A DNA stretch of 64,000 bases from Litoreibacter ponti (GCF_003054285.1 NZ_QBKS01000003.1:62001-126000), one strand, 5' to 3'. Shown: positions 20,716-28,915, counted from the stretch's first letter. A program made the numbers and translations. The notes: generated from the letters alone by a model not told the origin.

Positions 20716-21104
20716 CTTTATTGTCCCTGCTCTGCGCCGAGGTTTGTCCTCGATCACCCTGCATTTATTAGTTTGTGCTGAAGCTCGTCTTGAGCCTTAC
20801 GGAAGCAAAATGACCCTAAGAAGGGGAAAACACCAAGATACTCCTCAGACTATGCCGCAATGCCCTCAAAAACGAATCGTTTTCCCGCGAAAATCCCTTA
20901 TTTCGTTGGCGCAGTGATGCAGTTGAGCCACAAGGCTGAGGGCAGCTATAAGCTAGGACATACGCTCCGCCGTAGCCCTCAGTGATGAAAGGACCAGCGG
21001 CACGGGAAAAGGAATCTGTTGCCAGGCCGCCCGATTCTCCGCTAAGGAAACGCTAAAGAAAGCGCTGTCGGAAAAAAGCGTTACTCAACAGGCGGTAAAG
21101 ACCG
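20716..21104. other. Intergenic region between surface operon and repABC
   Basis: This 389-bp, relatively AT-rich stretch separates the divergent surface operon and repA and should hold both promoters. I see an 8-bp inverted repeat, CTGAGGGC (20936-20943) and GCCCTCAG (20975-20982), with a 31-bp gap. The octamer CAGTGATG occurs twice, at about 20912 and 20981. Two tandem 11-mers lie close to repA. I see no gene here. Confidence 0.5.
21040..21061 (+). repeat. Two tandem 11-bp direct repeats upstream of repA
   Basis: CGCTAAGGAAA (21040-21050) is followed immediately by CGCTAAAGAAA (21051-21061), with one mismatch in 11 and a further GCGCT after it. The repeats lie 44 nt before the repA ATG. 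They could be a RepA/RepB operator or a small iteron. This is inferred from position only. Confidence 0.4.
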
Positions 21105-22289
21105 ATGCTGAAGCAGGCGGGCTCATTCAACATCAATACGCGCATTCGCGAGAATGCGGAAGACCTGAGTGCGGCCCTGCAAAGCCACATGCTGAAGGTG
21201 TTCGCCCCCGATGCGCGCAAGGAATTACGGCTTTTCTCAGCCGGCGAGACGGCGGATCTTCTGGGCATCTCCACCAGCTTCCTGCGCAAGCTGCATTTCG
21301 ACGAGAAGATCGACGATGTGCAGGCGACATCGGGCGGAAGAAGACTCTATTCCGCCTCAGATATGCTCAAAATCCGCGAAACGCTGGAAAAGACCGCCAA
21401 GGTCAAAGGCACCTACCAGCGCGGCCGCAAGCCCGGCGACAAGGTGCAGGTGCTGTCCTTTCTGAACTTCAAGGGCGGCTCTGGCAAGACCACCAGCGCG
21501 GTCCACACCGCCCACAGGCTGGCACTGAAAGGCTACCGGGTGCTCTGCGTCGACATCGATCCGCAGGCCTCGCTGACGACGCTGTTTGGCTACGCGCCGG
21601 AGGTCGATTTTCTCGATTCCGGCACGATCTACGACGCGATCCGCTACGACGACCCCCTGCCCTTCTCGCAGATCGTTCAGAAGACGTTTTTCACCGGGAT
21701 CGATCTGGCCCCGGGCGGTCTGCTGCTTCAGGAGTTCGAGCACGAAACCCCCCAGGCCCTGCGCGCCAATATCCAGCCGCCGTTCTTCGCCCGGCTGGCA
21801 ACCGCGCTGCAGGAGGTGGAAGCCGACTACGACGTGATCCTCTTCGACTGCCCGCCGCAGCTGGGCTACCTGACGATGGCCGCGCTCTGCGCCTCGACGG
21901 GCGTGTTCATCACCATTGTGCCGAACATGCTCGACGTGGCGTCCATGTCGCAATTCCTGCAGATGAGCGCCGACCTGCTTGATGTCGTCTCTGACGCGGG
22001 TGCGAACATGGAGTTCGACTTCATGCGCTTCCTGATCAATCGCTACGAGCCCAATGACGGGCCGCAGCAACAGGTCGTGGCCTTCCTGCGCCAGCTCTTC
22101 GAGGAAGAGGTGATGATCGCGCCGATGCTCAAATCCACCGCGATCTCGGATGCCGGGCTGACGCAGCAGACGATCTACGAGGTCGAGCGCGCGGCGTTCC
22201 ATCGCAACACATATGACCGCGCGGTGGATTCACTGAATCTTGTCAATGATGAGGTTGAACAGCTGCTTCAATCCGCATGGGGGCGATAG
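21105..22289 (+). CDS. repA: Plasmid partition ATPase RepA (ParA type)
   Basis: The 394-residue length is standard for alphaproteobacterial RepA. Residues 43-70 form a MerR/ParA-type helix-turn-helix (FSAGETADLLGISTSFLRK). The deviant Walker A motif KGGSGKTT is at 123-130, followed by the A' motif VDIDPQAS and the Walker B region VILFDCPPQLG. RepA, with RepB, segregates the replicon and represses the repABC promoter. The gene ends 3 nt before repB, so they form one operon. No strong Shine-Dalgarno is visible before the ATG. Confidence 0.95.
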   Translation: MLKQAGSFNINTRIRENAEDLSAALQSHMLKVFAPDARKELRLFSAGETADLLGISTSFLRKLHFDEKIDDVQATSGGRRLYSASDMLKIRETLEKTAKVKGTYQRGRKPGDKVQVLSFLNFKGGSGKTTSAVHTAHRLALKGYRVLCVDIDPQASLTTLFGYAPEVDFLDSGTIYDAIRYDDPLPFSQIVQKTFFTGIDLAPGGLLLQEFEHETPQALRANIQPPFFARLATALQEVEADYDVILFDCPPQLGYLTMAALCASTGVFITIVPNMLDVASMSQFLQMSADLLDVVSDAGANMEFDFMRFLINRYEPNDGPQQQVVAFLRQLFEEEVMIAPMLKSTAISDAGLTQQTIYEVERAAFHRNTYDRAVDSLNLVNDEVEQLLQSAWGR

Positions 22290-22292
22290 CAC

Positions 22293-23261
22293 ATGGCACG
22301 TAAAGGCATTCTCAGCAGCAATATCCAGAAGGGCGAGCGGTCGAGACCGTCGACCCCGATCTCGACCGGGCCGATCCGACGCGGTACCGTCGGGGCGCTG
22401 CAATCCTCGCTGACAAAGCTGCAGGAAGGCGCGGTACAAGAGATAGATCCCGGCCTGATTGATGACGCAGGCATCGAGGACCGGCTGGGGCTCGATACGG
22501 CAGCCCAAGAGCAGCTGAAAGACAGCCTGCAGACCTACGGTCAACAGGTTCCGGTCCTGCTGCGTCCCCATGGCGAGATGCCGGGGCGCTACGAGATCGT
22601 CTATGGCCGCCGTCGCCTCGCCGCCTTGCGCGATCTGGGGCTGCCGGTGAAGGCGATGATCCGCCAGCTCGACGATCATGAGCTGGTGTTGGCGCAAGGC
22701 CAGGAAAACACCGCCCGTCAGGACCTCAGCTTCATCGAGAAGGCGTCTTTCGCAGCCCAGCTGCAAGAGGGCGGCTATGACCGGCAGACAATCGCAGCGG
22801 CGCTGTCGATCGATCTGCCCATGGTCTCGCGATTGCTGAAGATCGGCACCGCGTTCGAGCTGGAAATGCTGCGCCAGATCGGCTCTGCGCCCGGGATCGG
22901 GCGGGACCGCTGGTTCGATCTGGTGCGCGCGCTTGAAAAAGACGGCGCCATGGCTCGGGTGAAGCAGCTTCTCAAGACACCTGATTTCCGCGGCAGCTCT
23001 GACGCGCGGTTCGAGCTGGTGCTGGCCCGCGCGCTGCAGACGCCGTCCGCCAAGCCGAAGAAGGCCGCCCTAAAGGCCCGTACGCTTCGGGCAGGGGGAC
23101 AGGCTGTCGCTGACATCAAGGCGGGTCCGCGCGGCGTCACATTAACCGTTCAGGCGCGCAATTCGGACGGGTTTGATCAATGGATCAACGCCCATGCCGA
23201 CGCCCTGATCCAAGAGCTTCACGACCGTTTCAAAAAAGACGGCGCAGAAGAGCAGACTTGA
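22293..23261 (+). CDS. repB: Plasmid partition protein RepB (ParB type)
   Basis: The 322-residue protein starts MARKGILSSN, typical of RepB. It contains the ParB nuclease/CTPase-like core with YEIVYGRRRLAALRDLGL and QGQENTARQDLSFIEKA, then a helix-turn-helix (IAAALSIDLPMVSRLLKIG) that should bind the centromere-like parS palindrome. It follows repA by 3 nt and is followed by a 184-nt gap containing the candidate antisense RNA before repC, the classic repABC order. I could not identify a convincing parS sequence. Confidence 0.93.
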   Translation: MARKGILSSNIQKGERSRPSTPISTGPIRRGTVGALQSSLTKLQEGAVQEIDPGLIDDAGIEDRLGLDTAAQEQLKDSLQTYGQQVPVLLRPHGEMPGRYEIVYGRRRLAALRDLGLPVKAMIRQLDDHELVLAQGQENTARQDLSFIEKASFAAQLQEGGYDRQTIAAALSIDLPMVSRLLKIGTAFELEMLRQIGSAPGIGRDRWFDLVRALEKDGAMARVKQLLKTPDFRGSSDARFELVLARALQTPSAKPKKAALKARTLRAGGQAVADIKAGPRGVTLTVQARNSDGFDQWINAHADALIQELHDRFKKDGAEEQT

Positions 23262-23306
23262 GGAAGAGCAACCAAGGAAAGGCACGAGCAAGACAGGCAA
23301 CACCCG

Positions 23307-23343
23307 AAAAAAGAAAAGCCCCCCAGGTATGATCCCGGAAGGC
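23307..23343 (-). terminator. Predicted ctRNA terminator
   Basis: Read on the minus strand, GCCTTCC (23343-23337) pairs with GGGGGGC (23324-23318) through 7 pairs, two of them G-U, around a 12-nt loop. TTTTCTTTTTT follows at 23317-23307. This is a good factor-independent terminator shape for a short antisense transcript. Confidence 0.6.
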
Positions 23344-23359
23344 CCTTCTCGATCTTTGC
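23307..23359 (-). ncRNA. Candidate repABC counter-transcribed RNA (incompatibility RNA)
   Basis: In repABC replicons a small antisense RNA of about 50-60 nt is made between repB and repC and blocks RepC synthesis. This gap has a minus-strand promoter-like pair and, about 15 nt further, a hairpin followed by a U-rich run on the same strand. Together they predict an RNA of about 50 nt running from near 23359 to near 23307, with the expected size, place and direction. The exact ends are inferred. On the plus strand the same gap has a CCGCG/CGCGG hairpin next to the G-rich stretch before repC, consistent with a switchable leader. Confidence 0.65.
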
Positions 23360-23365
23360 ACCTTT

Positions 23366-23395
23366 GAGATAGCCCCCATCCGATGATCCTGTCAA
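23366..23395 (-). promoter_or_regulatory. Predicted ctRNA promoter
   Basis: On the minus strand a perfect -35 box TTGACA (23395-23390) is followed after an 18-nt spacer by TATCTC (23371-23366) as a -10 element. This is the best consensus -35 in the repB-repC gap and it points away from repC, as expected for the antisense RNA. Confidence 0.55.
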
Positions 23396-23445
23396 CTCCG
23401 CGTTCGCCGCGGGGCAGGGGATTTGTTGTCTTTCGTGAAATTGTG

Positions 23446-24537
23446 ATGAAACACGCGTCCCAAACCGAGTTTTGGCGGCCGGTAGAGGTCGTCCTGCCCC
23501 CTGATCACGGCTCCTGCATCGACAAGTGGCAGGCGCTGAACGCGCTCACCGATGCAGCCGAACAGTTCGAACTGACCCACCGCACGCTGGGCGTTCTGAA
23601 GGCGCTGATGACCTTCCTGCCGGATCGCCTGATCCACCCGGAGCCCGGGCGCGCGATCGTCTTTCCCTCCAACAAAACGCTGGCCCACCGCCTGAACGGG
23701 ATGCCCGACAGCACGCTGCGCCGCCATCTTGCGCGGCTGGTGACACTTGGGATTGTCAGCCGTCACGACAGCCCCAACCGCAAACGCTACGCGCGCAGGG
23801 CAGGGGGGGCAGAGCTGGCCTTCGGGTTTGACTTGTCTCCCATCGCACGCCACGCGGACCAGCTTCAGGCCGCCGCAGAGCGCGCCCGTGAAGCGCGGGA
23901 GGCTTTGGCATTGCTGCGCGCCCGACTTGGCACCCTGCGGCACCGATTGCTCGAATGCGAAGGTCTCAGCTCTGTAACCGAGGACGCCCGGATTGCACTC
24001 CGCCGCAAGCCCGATCAGGCGCGTCTCACCGAGCTTTCCGACAGGCTTCAGGCTCGTCTCGAAGAGGTCGAATTGAGCAACGCTGACGCCCAAAATGAGC
24101 GGCACATACAAGCTGGATATAAATATATCTCTGACTCTAAGGGAGGTTCAAAAAACGCGCTTGCTACAAAAAAAAGAAACGAGGAATATCCTTCTGACGA
24201 GCCGCACGAGACGACCAAGCCGATTTCCTTGCAGGAGGTCACAGCGCGATGCAGAGAATACCAAAGCTACTTTCCCGACCGTATCACCAGTTGGTTAGAT
24301 GTTGTACTGATTGCCAGCCGGTTAGCGCACATGCTTGGGATTGAACGCGAGGTTTTTGACGAGGCCTGTCGAAATCTTGGGCAAGAAAGTGCGGCGATTG
24401 TCGTTCTATGCCTGCTTGAAAATGCGGGTCGGATCAAGAATCCCGGGGGATACTTGCGGCAGCTTTCCAAAGATGGCAGGGCAGGGGGCGTGAACCTCAG
24501 AGCTTTGATGCCCTCAGTGGGCGAAATTGTCAGCTGA
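23446..24537 (+). CDS. repC: Plasmid replication initiator RepC
   Basis: The chosen ATG at 23446 begins MKHASQTEFWRPVEVVLPPD, matching the usual RepC start. The longer frame from 23383 would run through the antisense-RNA promoter. The 363-residue protein has the winged-helix region with LTHRTLGVLKALMTFLPDRL, FPSNKTLAHRLNGMPDSTLRRHLARL and SRHDSPNRKRYARR, then a coiled or linker segment and a C-terminal domain. RepC initiates replication at an origin usually inside its own gene. It is separated from repB by the regulated leader and is expected to be limited by the ctRNA. Confidence 0.93.
   Translation: MKHASQTEFWRPVEVVLPPDHGSCIDKWQALNALTDAAEQFELTHRTLGVLKALMTFLPDRLIHPEPGRAIVFPSNKTLAHRLNGMPDSTLRRHLARLVTLGIVSRHDSPNRKRYARRAGGAELAFGFDLSPIARHADQLQAAAERAREAREALALLRARLGTLRHRLLECEGLSSVTEDARIALRRKPDQARLTELSDRLQARLEEVELSNADAQNERHIQAGYKYISDSKGGSKNALATKKRNEEYPSDEPHETTKPISLQEVTARCREYQSYFPDRITSWLDVVLIASRLAHMLGIEREVFDEACRNLGQESAAIVVLCLLENAGRIKNPGGYLRQLSKDGRAGGVNLRALMPSVGEIVS
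24105..24190. other. AT-rich segment inside repC, probable replication origin
   Basis: Within the otherwise GC-rich repC, this segment is markedly AT-rich, with ATATAAATATATCT near 24117-24130 and a run of A residues near 24168-24175. In repABC replicons the origin is known to lie in an AT-rich stretch in the central-to-late part of repC, so I infer oriV here. The polar octamer bias in this window switches about 1-2.5 kb to the left. Confidence 0.5.
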
Positions 24538-24956
24538 CAATCTAAAAATATAAATGAAAACAATGAACTAGAAATCTGTGCCGCCCGGAATTTACCACTG
24601 TATGAGTTATAGATAGGAGGTTTATCCCTCAAGTCGTGTGACGCGCAGCTCCCGCGCGACGGCGACCAGGGATCTGCAGGACCGTGTGGAAATGGGCGCG
24701 CTGCTGGCTGAACCTACCTGCCAAGAATCAAGACACAGGCTAGGCGGTCTAGCGTCACACGGATGCCCTCCGTAGGGGTGCCTATCGGAAAGACTGGCAG
24801 CATGCTGCAAACTAGAAGACGAATGGAAGATGCGGTTCGGATCACCGGGCGGATACATACGCGGGTTTGTTGAACGTACACAGGCCGGAGAACTGCACCT
24901 GGAACGCAGCCTAGACGGCAGACCCAGTGAACAACGCGTGGTTGTGGTGCAGGGTA
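24538..24956. other. Intergenic region after repC
   Basis: No convincing gene is visible in these 419 bp. The stretch starts AT-rich and contains one copy of the 13-bp sequence repeated at 27784. It also has a perfect 12-bp palindrome, GCAGCATGCTGC, at 24797-24808. The palindrome might be a partition site, but palindromes of this length are expected by chance in a window this size. Confidence 0.4.
24601..24613 (+). repeat. 13-bp direct repeat, left copy (possible attachment site)
   Basis: TATGAGTTATAGA here is identical to 27784-27796 in the same orientation. The two copies bracket the recombinase, DUF1403 and scpB-like genes, as the ends of an integrated segment would. Inference only. Confidence 0.35.
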
Positions 24957-26074
24957 TCAGAGACCGGCGGCTTTTGTCAGGTTCACGCGGAACCGGTCCC
25001 GTCGACGCTGATAGCGGCGGTCATCTCAGCCGAGGCGTGCCCCAACTGCTTCTGGACATAGCGTTCGTCGACTTCTGCCGAGCTGGCGAGACCTGCGCGC
25101 AGGCTATGGCCGGAGAACAGCGCGAGGCGGTCCTCGTCAGGCAGGTCAGACCGAATGCCGCTTCCGAGCACAGTCGCCTTGATCAGCCTCGCAACATGCT
25201 TGTCGGAAAGTCGGTTGGTCAAAGCGCGTTTGCCGTCGCGGGACGTGCGCACGAATACAGGCCCGAAGTCGATCTTTGCGAACTGCAGCCATTCCTCGAG
25301 CGCGTGCACGGGGCAGGTCTTAGTCATTGAACCACGTCCGATCTCGACCTCGCGCCACCCCGTCTTGGCATTAAGAGTGAGCAAGGCACCCTTGTCGAAG
25401 ATTTCGATCCAGCCGCCGGAGTCCGGCGTGTCGTCCTTATGCACATCCAGTCTGACGATTTCGGAGCGGCGAAGGCCCCCGGCGTATCCCAAGAGCAGGA
25501 TCGCCCGATCCCGCAGTCCACGCAGATCATAGGGCAGGGTGGCGACCATCGCGAGGAGGTCCTCGGCCAGGATCGCTTCCTTCTGAACAGGGGGGCGCGC
25601 ATGCTTGCGCTTGATCCCCGCCAAAACCGTTGCGATGTGACGGTTCTTACGATCCAGCGAGAACCCGCGCTGCGCGTAGTTCCAGGCGAGGCCCGAAAGC
25701 CGGCGGTCGATGGTGCTGACCGACAGGGGTCGGCACGCCAACTGCGAAGGGGAGCGACTCGAGCCGCCGGCCAGATCAGCAAGGTAAAGCCCGATCATCT
25801 CGGGCGAGGGGGGGGGGAGTGGCTGCGCGCCGTTCATCCGGCACCAACGTGCAAAATGCGCCCAGTCCTTCGCGTAAGCCTTCCGCGCATTGTCGGAGAC
25901 CGCGGTGCGGGCATAGTCCCGGGCTGTCTCGACCAGCCGGTCAAGGGTGCCGGATCCGGCTACGTGGGACGGCATGGACATGCAATCTCCGTCCTCTTGA
26001 TCCCTCTCGCCCGCGCGATAATCCTCAAGCTCATCAGAGAGAGCAGGCGTCGATTTCTCGGTCTCCGAGGGCAT
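24957..26074 (-). pseudogene. Tyrosine recombinase, frameshifted just before the catalytic Tyr
   Basis: The frame from 26074 encodes a phage/Xer-type integrase with a SAM-like N-terminal domain (DNARKAYAKDWAHFARWC) and catalytic residues: Arg in GGLRRSEIVRLD, His-x-x-Arg in HSLRAGLAS and His in QLGHASAEMT. The frame then reads AAISVDGTGSA and stops at 24983 with no catalytic Tyr. Restoring one G near 25019-25021 (plus strand) would give TRRYQRRRDRFRVNLTKAAGL with a stop at 24957-24959, exactly the expected end. The gene therefore appears to have lost one base, through either a real mutation or a sequencing error. It is divergent from DUF1403/scpB. Confidence 0.8.
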
Positions 26075-26126
26075 TTCTCACTTAATCCGTCGATTAAAAT
26101 GAAGCACTTTCGAGTATATCTTTTAA

Positions 26127-26153
26127 TGTCCGATAAGGCAAACTTATTGGACA
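26127..26153. promoter_or_regulatory. 27-bp dyad between recombinase and DUF1403 gene
   Basis: TGTCCGATAAG (26127-26137) and CTTATTGGACA (26143-26153) are inverted copies with one mismatch in 11 and a 5-bp centre. The dyad lies in the AT-rich gap between the divergent genes. It could be an operator shared by both promoters or a recombinase binding site. Confidence 0.5.
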
Positions 26154-26230
26154 CAACGAAGATCGGCAGGGTGGGGCGGTTTGTACATCATATTGTGGAC
26201 GAAAGCGCCGCGAGAGGATAGTCTTGTGGC

Positions 26231-27139
26231 ATGACATATCAGTCCGCCACGATCTCTAACGACCTTGACACTCTACCTCAGCTGCCGGGTTGGGTCACCT
26301 CGGCGCGTGCTGAAACCCTTGAAAATGTGGCGTTTTTATCAGGGGCCGTACTGAACCATCTGCATCTTGTGTTGAGCCGGGATGAGGTCCCCCAGACCTT
26401 GCTGCGGGCACGGTTGGCGCTGCGGGCCGCGGAGGTCTGTGTAACAAATCAGGGGCGTCCGGAACGGTCAGGGGATCTGCGTGACGCGGTGGGGTTTCTG
26501 CAGCCCGGCGACAGTCCGGGACCGGCGGGGGAAGTCACCCTGTCCTGGCAGCGCGCCGTCGAGCGACCGGTGTCGGCCAAGGCGCTGGATCGGGCATTGC
26601 CCGAGATCGAGCCGGAGCCGATCGCCGTTTGGCTCGACGGGTGCGACCCGCGCGGAGCGGGGCAGGGGGCTCCGGTCTCCCATGCCGCGGCCGTGCTGCA
26701 GGCGGTTCTCGCCGATCGTCCACGGGAGGCCGCCGCTGCGTTGATCCTGGCCGATGCGGCTTTGGCGCAAGCGCTTGGGTGGCGCCATGTTGTGCCGCTC
26801 CTGGCGCTCGGTCTCAAGCGGGCCGATTTGAGGAAGACCGGCGCAGAGCTGCGGGCGGCCTCTCATCGGGCGATCGTTGCAGCGGCGGTCGAGGCGACGC
26901 GGGAGGCCGCTGATTTGGCCCGTCGTGCAGCCCGCTTGAAAGAGGTCGCGCCGAAGCTCCGAGCGAAGGGATCCGATGAGGCCATCGCGCTGTTTTTGAG
27001 CAAGGAAGCTGTGGCTCCGACGGCGCTCACCTCGCTTCGTTCTGATCGCGCCGCGCGTCGGTTCTGCGACCGGTTGGTTGAGCTTGGCGCAGCGCGCGAA
27101 CTGACCGGGCGCGACACATTCCGGCTCTACGGGGTTTGA
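26231..27139 (+). CDS. DUF1403 family protein
   Basis: The 302-residue, Ala-rich, mostly helical protein has no signal peptide. The segments LPGWVTSARAETLENVAFLSGA near the start and GWRHVVPLLALGLKRADLR later resemble the DUF1403 family, which is often found on alphaproteobacterial plasmids near rep genes. Function is unknown. The scpB-like gene starts 3 nt after its stop, so the two form an operon, which suggests a role in replicon maintenance or DNA organisation (inference). Confidence 0.75.
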   Translation: MTYQSATISNDLDTLPQLPGWVTSARAETLENVAFLSGAVLNHLHLVLSRDEVPQTLLRARLALRAAEVCVTNQGRPERSGDLRDAVGFLQPGDSPGPAGEVTLSWQRAVERPVSAKALDRALPEIEPEPIAVWLDGCDPRGAGQGAPVSHAAAVLQAVLADRPREAAAALILADAALAQALGWRHVVPLLALGLKRADLRKTGAELRAASHRAIVAAAVEATREAADLARRAARLKEVAPKLRAKGSDEAIALFLSKEAVAPTALTSLRSDRAARRFCDRLVELGAARELTGRDTFRLYGV

Positions 27140-27142
27140 TCG

Positions 27143-27736
27143 ATGGCCAAGGATCACAATGAGCCCGATCTGGACAGAGAGCTCGACGACCTGCCACCCG
27201 ATCTGCGTTGGCGAGAGTGGATGCGCCGGATTGAAGCTGTGCTCTTTGCGTCTGCCTCGCCGGTGCCACGCGAGGACCTGGTCCGCGTGGTGGGGCAGGG
27301 GGTCTCAGTCGATCTTCTCATTGACGATCTCGCCGCCGACTTGGAGGGGCGGTCGTTCGAAGTCGCGAAGGTCTCTGGCGGCTGGATGCTGCGGACGCGG
27401 CCAGCCTATGCGGCGGCAATCCGGACCGCGGCGGATGTCGGAGACCAGGACCTCGATCTGCGCGAATACGATGTCGCCGTGCTGGCCGCCATCGCCTACC
27501 ACCAGCCGATCACTCGCGATGGGCTCAAGGATATCTTCGGCAAGGAGATCAGCCGCGACCTGATCGGACGGTTGCACGCACGCGGTCTCATCGGAACCGG
27601 CCCGCGCTCGCCGCGGCGCGGAGCACCCTACACCTATGTGACAACCGAAAAATTTCTGATCGCCTTCGATCTGGAGTCTTTGCAGGACCTGCCGGACCGT
27701 GAACAGCTGACGGATGCGGGACTGGCTGCAGAGTGA
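27143..27736 (+). CDS. ScpB-like segregation and condensation protein
   Basis: The 197-residue length fits ScpB, the winged-helix kleisin-associated subunit of the SMC-ScpAB condensin. Residues near MRRIEAVLFASASPVPREDLVRVV and DVAVLAAIAYHQPITRDGLKDIFGKEI, followed by LIGTGPRSPRRGAPYTYVTTEKFL, match the two winged helices of ScpB. There is no scpA or smc nearby, so this is a replicon-borne paralogue that either uses the chromosomal partners or has a separate job with DUF1403. The gene is co-directional with DUF1403, with a 3-nt gap. Confidence 0.85.
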   Translation: MAKDHNEPDLDRELDDLPPDLRWREWMRRIEAVLFASASPVPREDLVRVVGQGVSVDLLIDDLAADLEGRSFEVAKVSGGWMLRTRPAYAAAIRTAADVGDQDLDLREYDVAVLAAIAYHQPITRDGLKDIFGKEISRDLIGRLHARGLIGTGPRSPRRGAPYTYVTTEKFLIAFDLESLQDLPDREQLTDAGLAAE

Positions 27737-27783
27737 CATGCCAGCGGCAAAAACCGCGATCTATCGCTCAAATTTTGGCCATT

Positions 27784-27796
27784 TATGAGTTATAGA
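27784..27796 (+). repeat. 13-bp direct repeat, right copy (possible attachment site)
   Basis: Identical to 24601-24613 in the same orientation. This copy also forms the left arm of a perfect inverted repeat that the other copy lacks. Confidence 0.35.
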
Positions 27797-27815
27797 ACTA
27801 CATCCTATAACTCAT
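27785..27815. repeat. Perfect 11-bp inverted repeat
   Basis: ATGAGTTATAG (27785-27795) and CTATAACTCAT (27805-27815) are exact inverted copies around a 9-bp spacer. They lie in the 162-bp gap between the convergent scpB-like and AbiEii-like genes. The geometry resembles a tyrosine-recombinase core site, although the spacer is longer than usual. There is no T-run that would favour a terminator. Confidence 0.55.
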
Positions 27816-27898
27816 GACCATTTGCTGGCTTGGCGGTCGACGCTTTGTTGACTCCCAATCATCGGGCTCCTGACTTCCAATCGCCAGGCCCTTTAAGG

Positions 27899-28915
27899 TC
27901 AGGCTGCGTTGATCTCCGCCTCCAGTGCTGCGATCGCGCTCATCACGTCATCAAAGCTTGGCGCCTCGCCCATGATCATCTCACGCATACCGGCATAGTC
28001 CCGACGGAGTGCGGCCTCGAGGTCTTTGCCTGGGGCTAGGCGAAGCGATCCCAGTTTTGCATCTTCGTATTTCGCCCAGGCAGCTTTGAAGAACACCGAC
28101 TTATGATGGCCAACCTCGCTCAAGAGGTCGAGATTGGCCAAAGCCCGCGCCTTGGCGTTGTGCTGGGTCAGTTGCGCCATGTCATAGTAGTGCCGGGACA
28201 TGCGGTCAGCGAGCGGTTTGCTTCTGTCCTGATGGAACAGCATGTGTAGGATCGTCGCCTTCTCCCAGAAGGTCCGTTCGATCCCGAGGGTGCGCACATC
28301 AACAGAGTTAAGGCCGGGCAGATCGGGAAAGGCTTGTTGCACATAGGTTGAGAGGGTTCGTTGTTCGGCCGGAAGCTGTGCGCCACGTGCGCCGAACTCA
28401 AACCGTACGATAGGTTTGATGTAACCTGGGTCATCGGCGCCGACGGATGGGTAAGCGAAGAGTATGGTCTGAGGGTCGTCTTCGTCAATCTGGAGCGAGA
28501 ATGGCTGGTCCAAACGCGACGCGAAGGCGGTGTTGATTTCTTCGAGCAGGGGCCCGGCGACAGCGGCCTCGGCGGCCTCCTGAAGATCTTGCAGCAGCGT
28601 TTTGCGCTTGCCGCCCGAGAGGTCGGGGTTCTCAGGATCACGGTCTCCTTCAAACCCGAGCTGCGCACGGTCTAGAGACAGATCGACGTCCTCGGAAAAC
28701 CTGTGGATGACATCGTAGGCCTTCGAAAGCGACGTGCCTCCCTTGAAGATCAGGTGATTGCCGAAGGAGGGGAGGGCAAACAGGTGCTGCAGGGACCAGC
28801 AGACCCAGAAGTCTTTCTCGACAACCGCCTTTGCAAACCCCAGCTCCGCTGCGGCTTGCCGAAAGGCTTCATCGCGGTTTGCAGGCGTGTCGTTCGCGAA
28901 GGCGTCCATGCTCAA
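27899..28915 (-). CDS. AbiEii-type nucleotidyltransferase toxin
   Basis: The 338-residue protein has the nucleotidyltransferase signature of AbiEii/AbiGii toxins: FKGGTSLSKAYDVI followed by FSEDVDLSLD, with the DxD pair in the second motif. A later ERTFWEKATILHMLFHQ is also typical. These toxins transfer nucleotides to RNA targets and act in abortive infection or replicon stabilisation. The start overlaps the antitoxin stop by 4 nt. The length and catalytic residues look intact, so it is probably functional. Confidence 0.88.
   Translation of the reverse strand: MSMDAFANDTPANRDEAFRQAAAELGFAKAVVEKDFWVCWSLQHLFALPSFGNHLIFKGGTSLSKAYDVIHRFSEDVDLSLDRAQLGFEGDRDPENPDLSGGKRKTLLQDLQEAAEAAVAGPLLEEINTAFASRLDQPFSLQIDEDDPQTILFAYPSVGADDPGYIKPIVRFEFGARGAQLPAEQRTLSTYVQQAFPDLPGLNSVDVRTLGIERTFWEKATILHMLFHQDRSKPLADRMSRHYYDMAQLTQHNAKARALANLDLLSEVGHHKSVFFKAAWAKYEDAKLGSLRLAPGKDLEAALRRDYAGMREMIMGEAPSFDDVMSAIAALEAEINAA

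Noticed and set aside
21357..22202. 281-codon minus-strand frame inside repA
   Set aside because: It is antisense to the Walker motifs of RepA and has no domain signature.
24797..24808. Perfect 12-bp palindrome GCAGCATGCTGC as the RepB centromere site
   Set aside because: About a dozen or more such palindromes are expected by chance in 64 kb and there is no second copy near repABC, so I do not call it parS.
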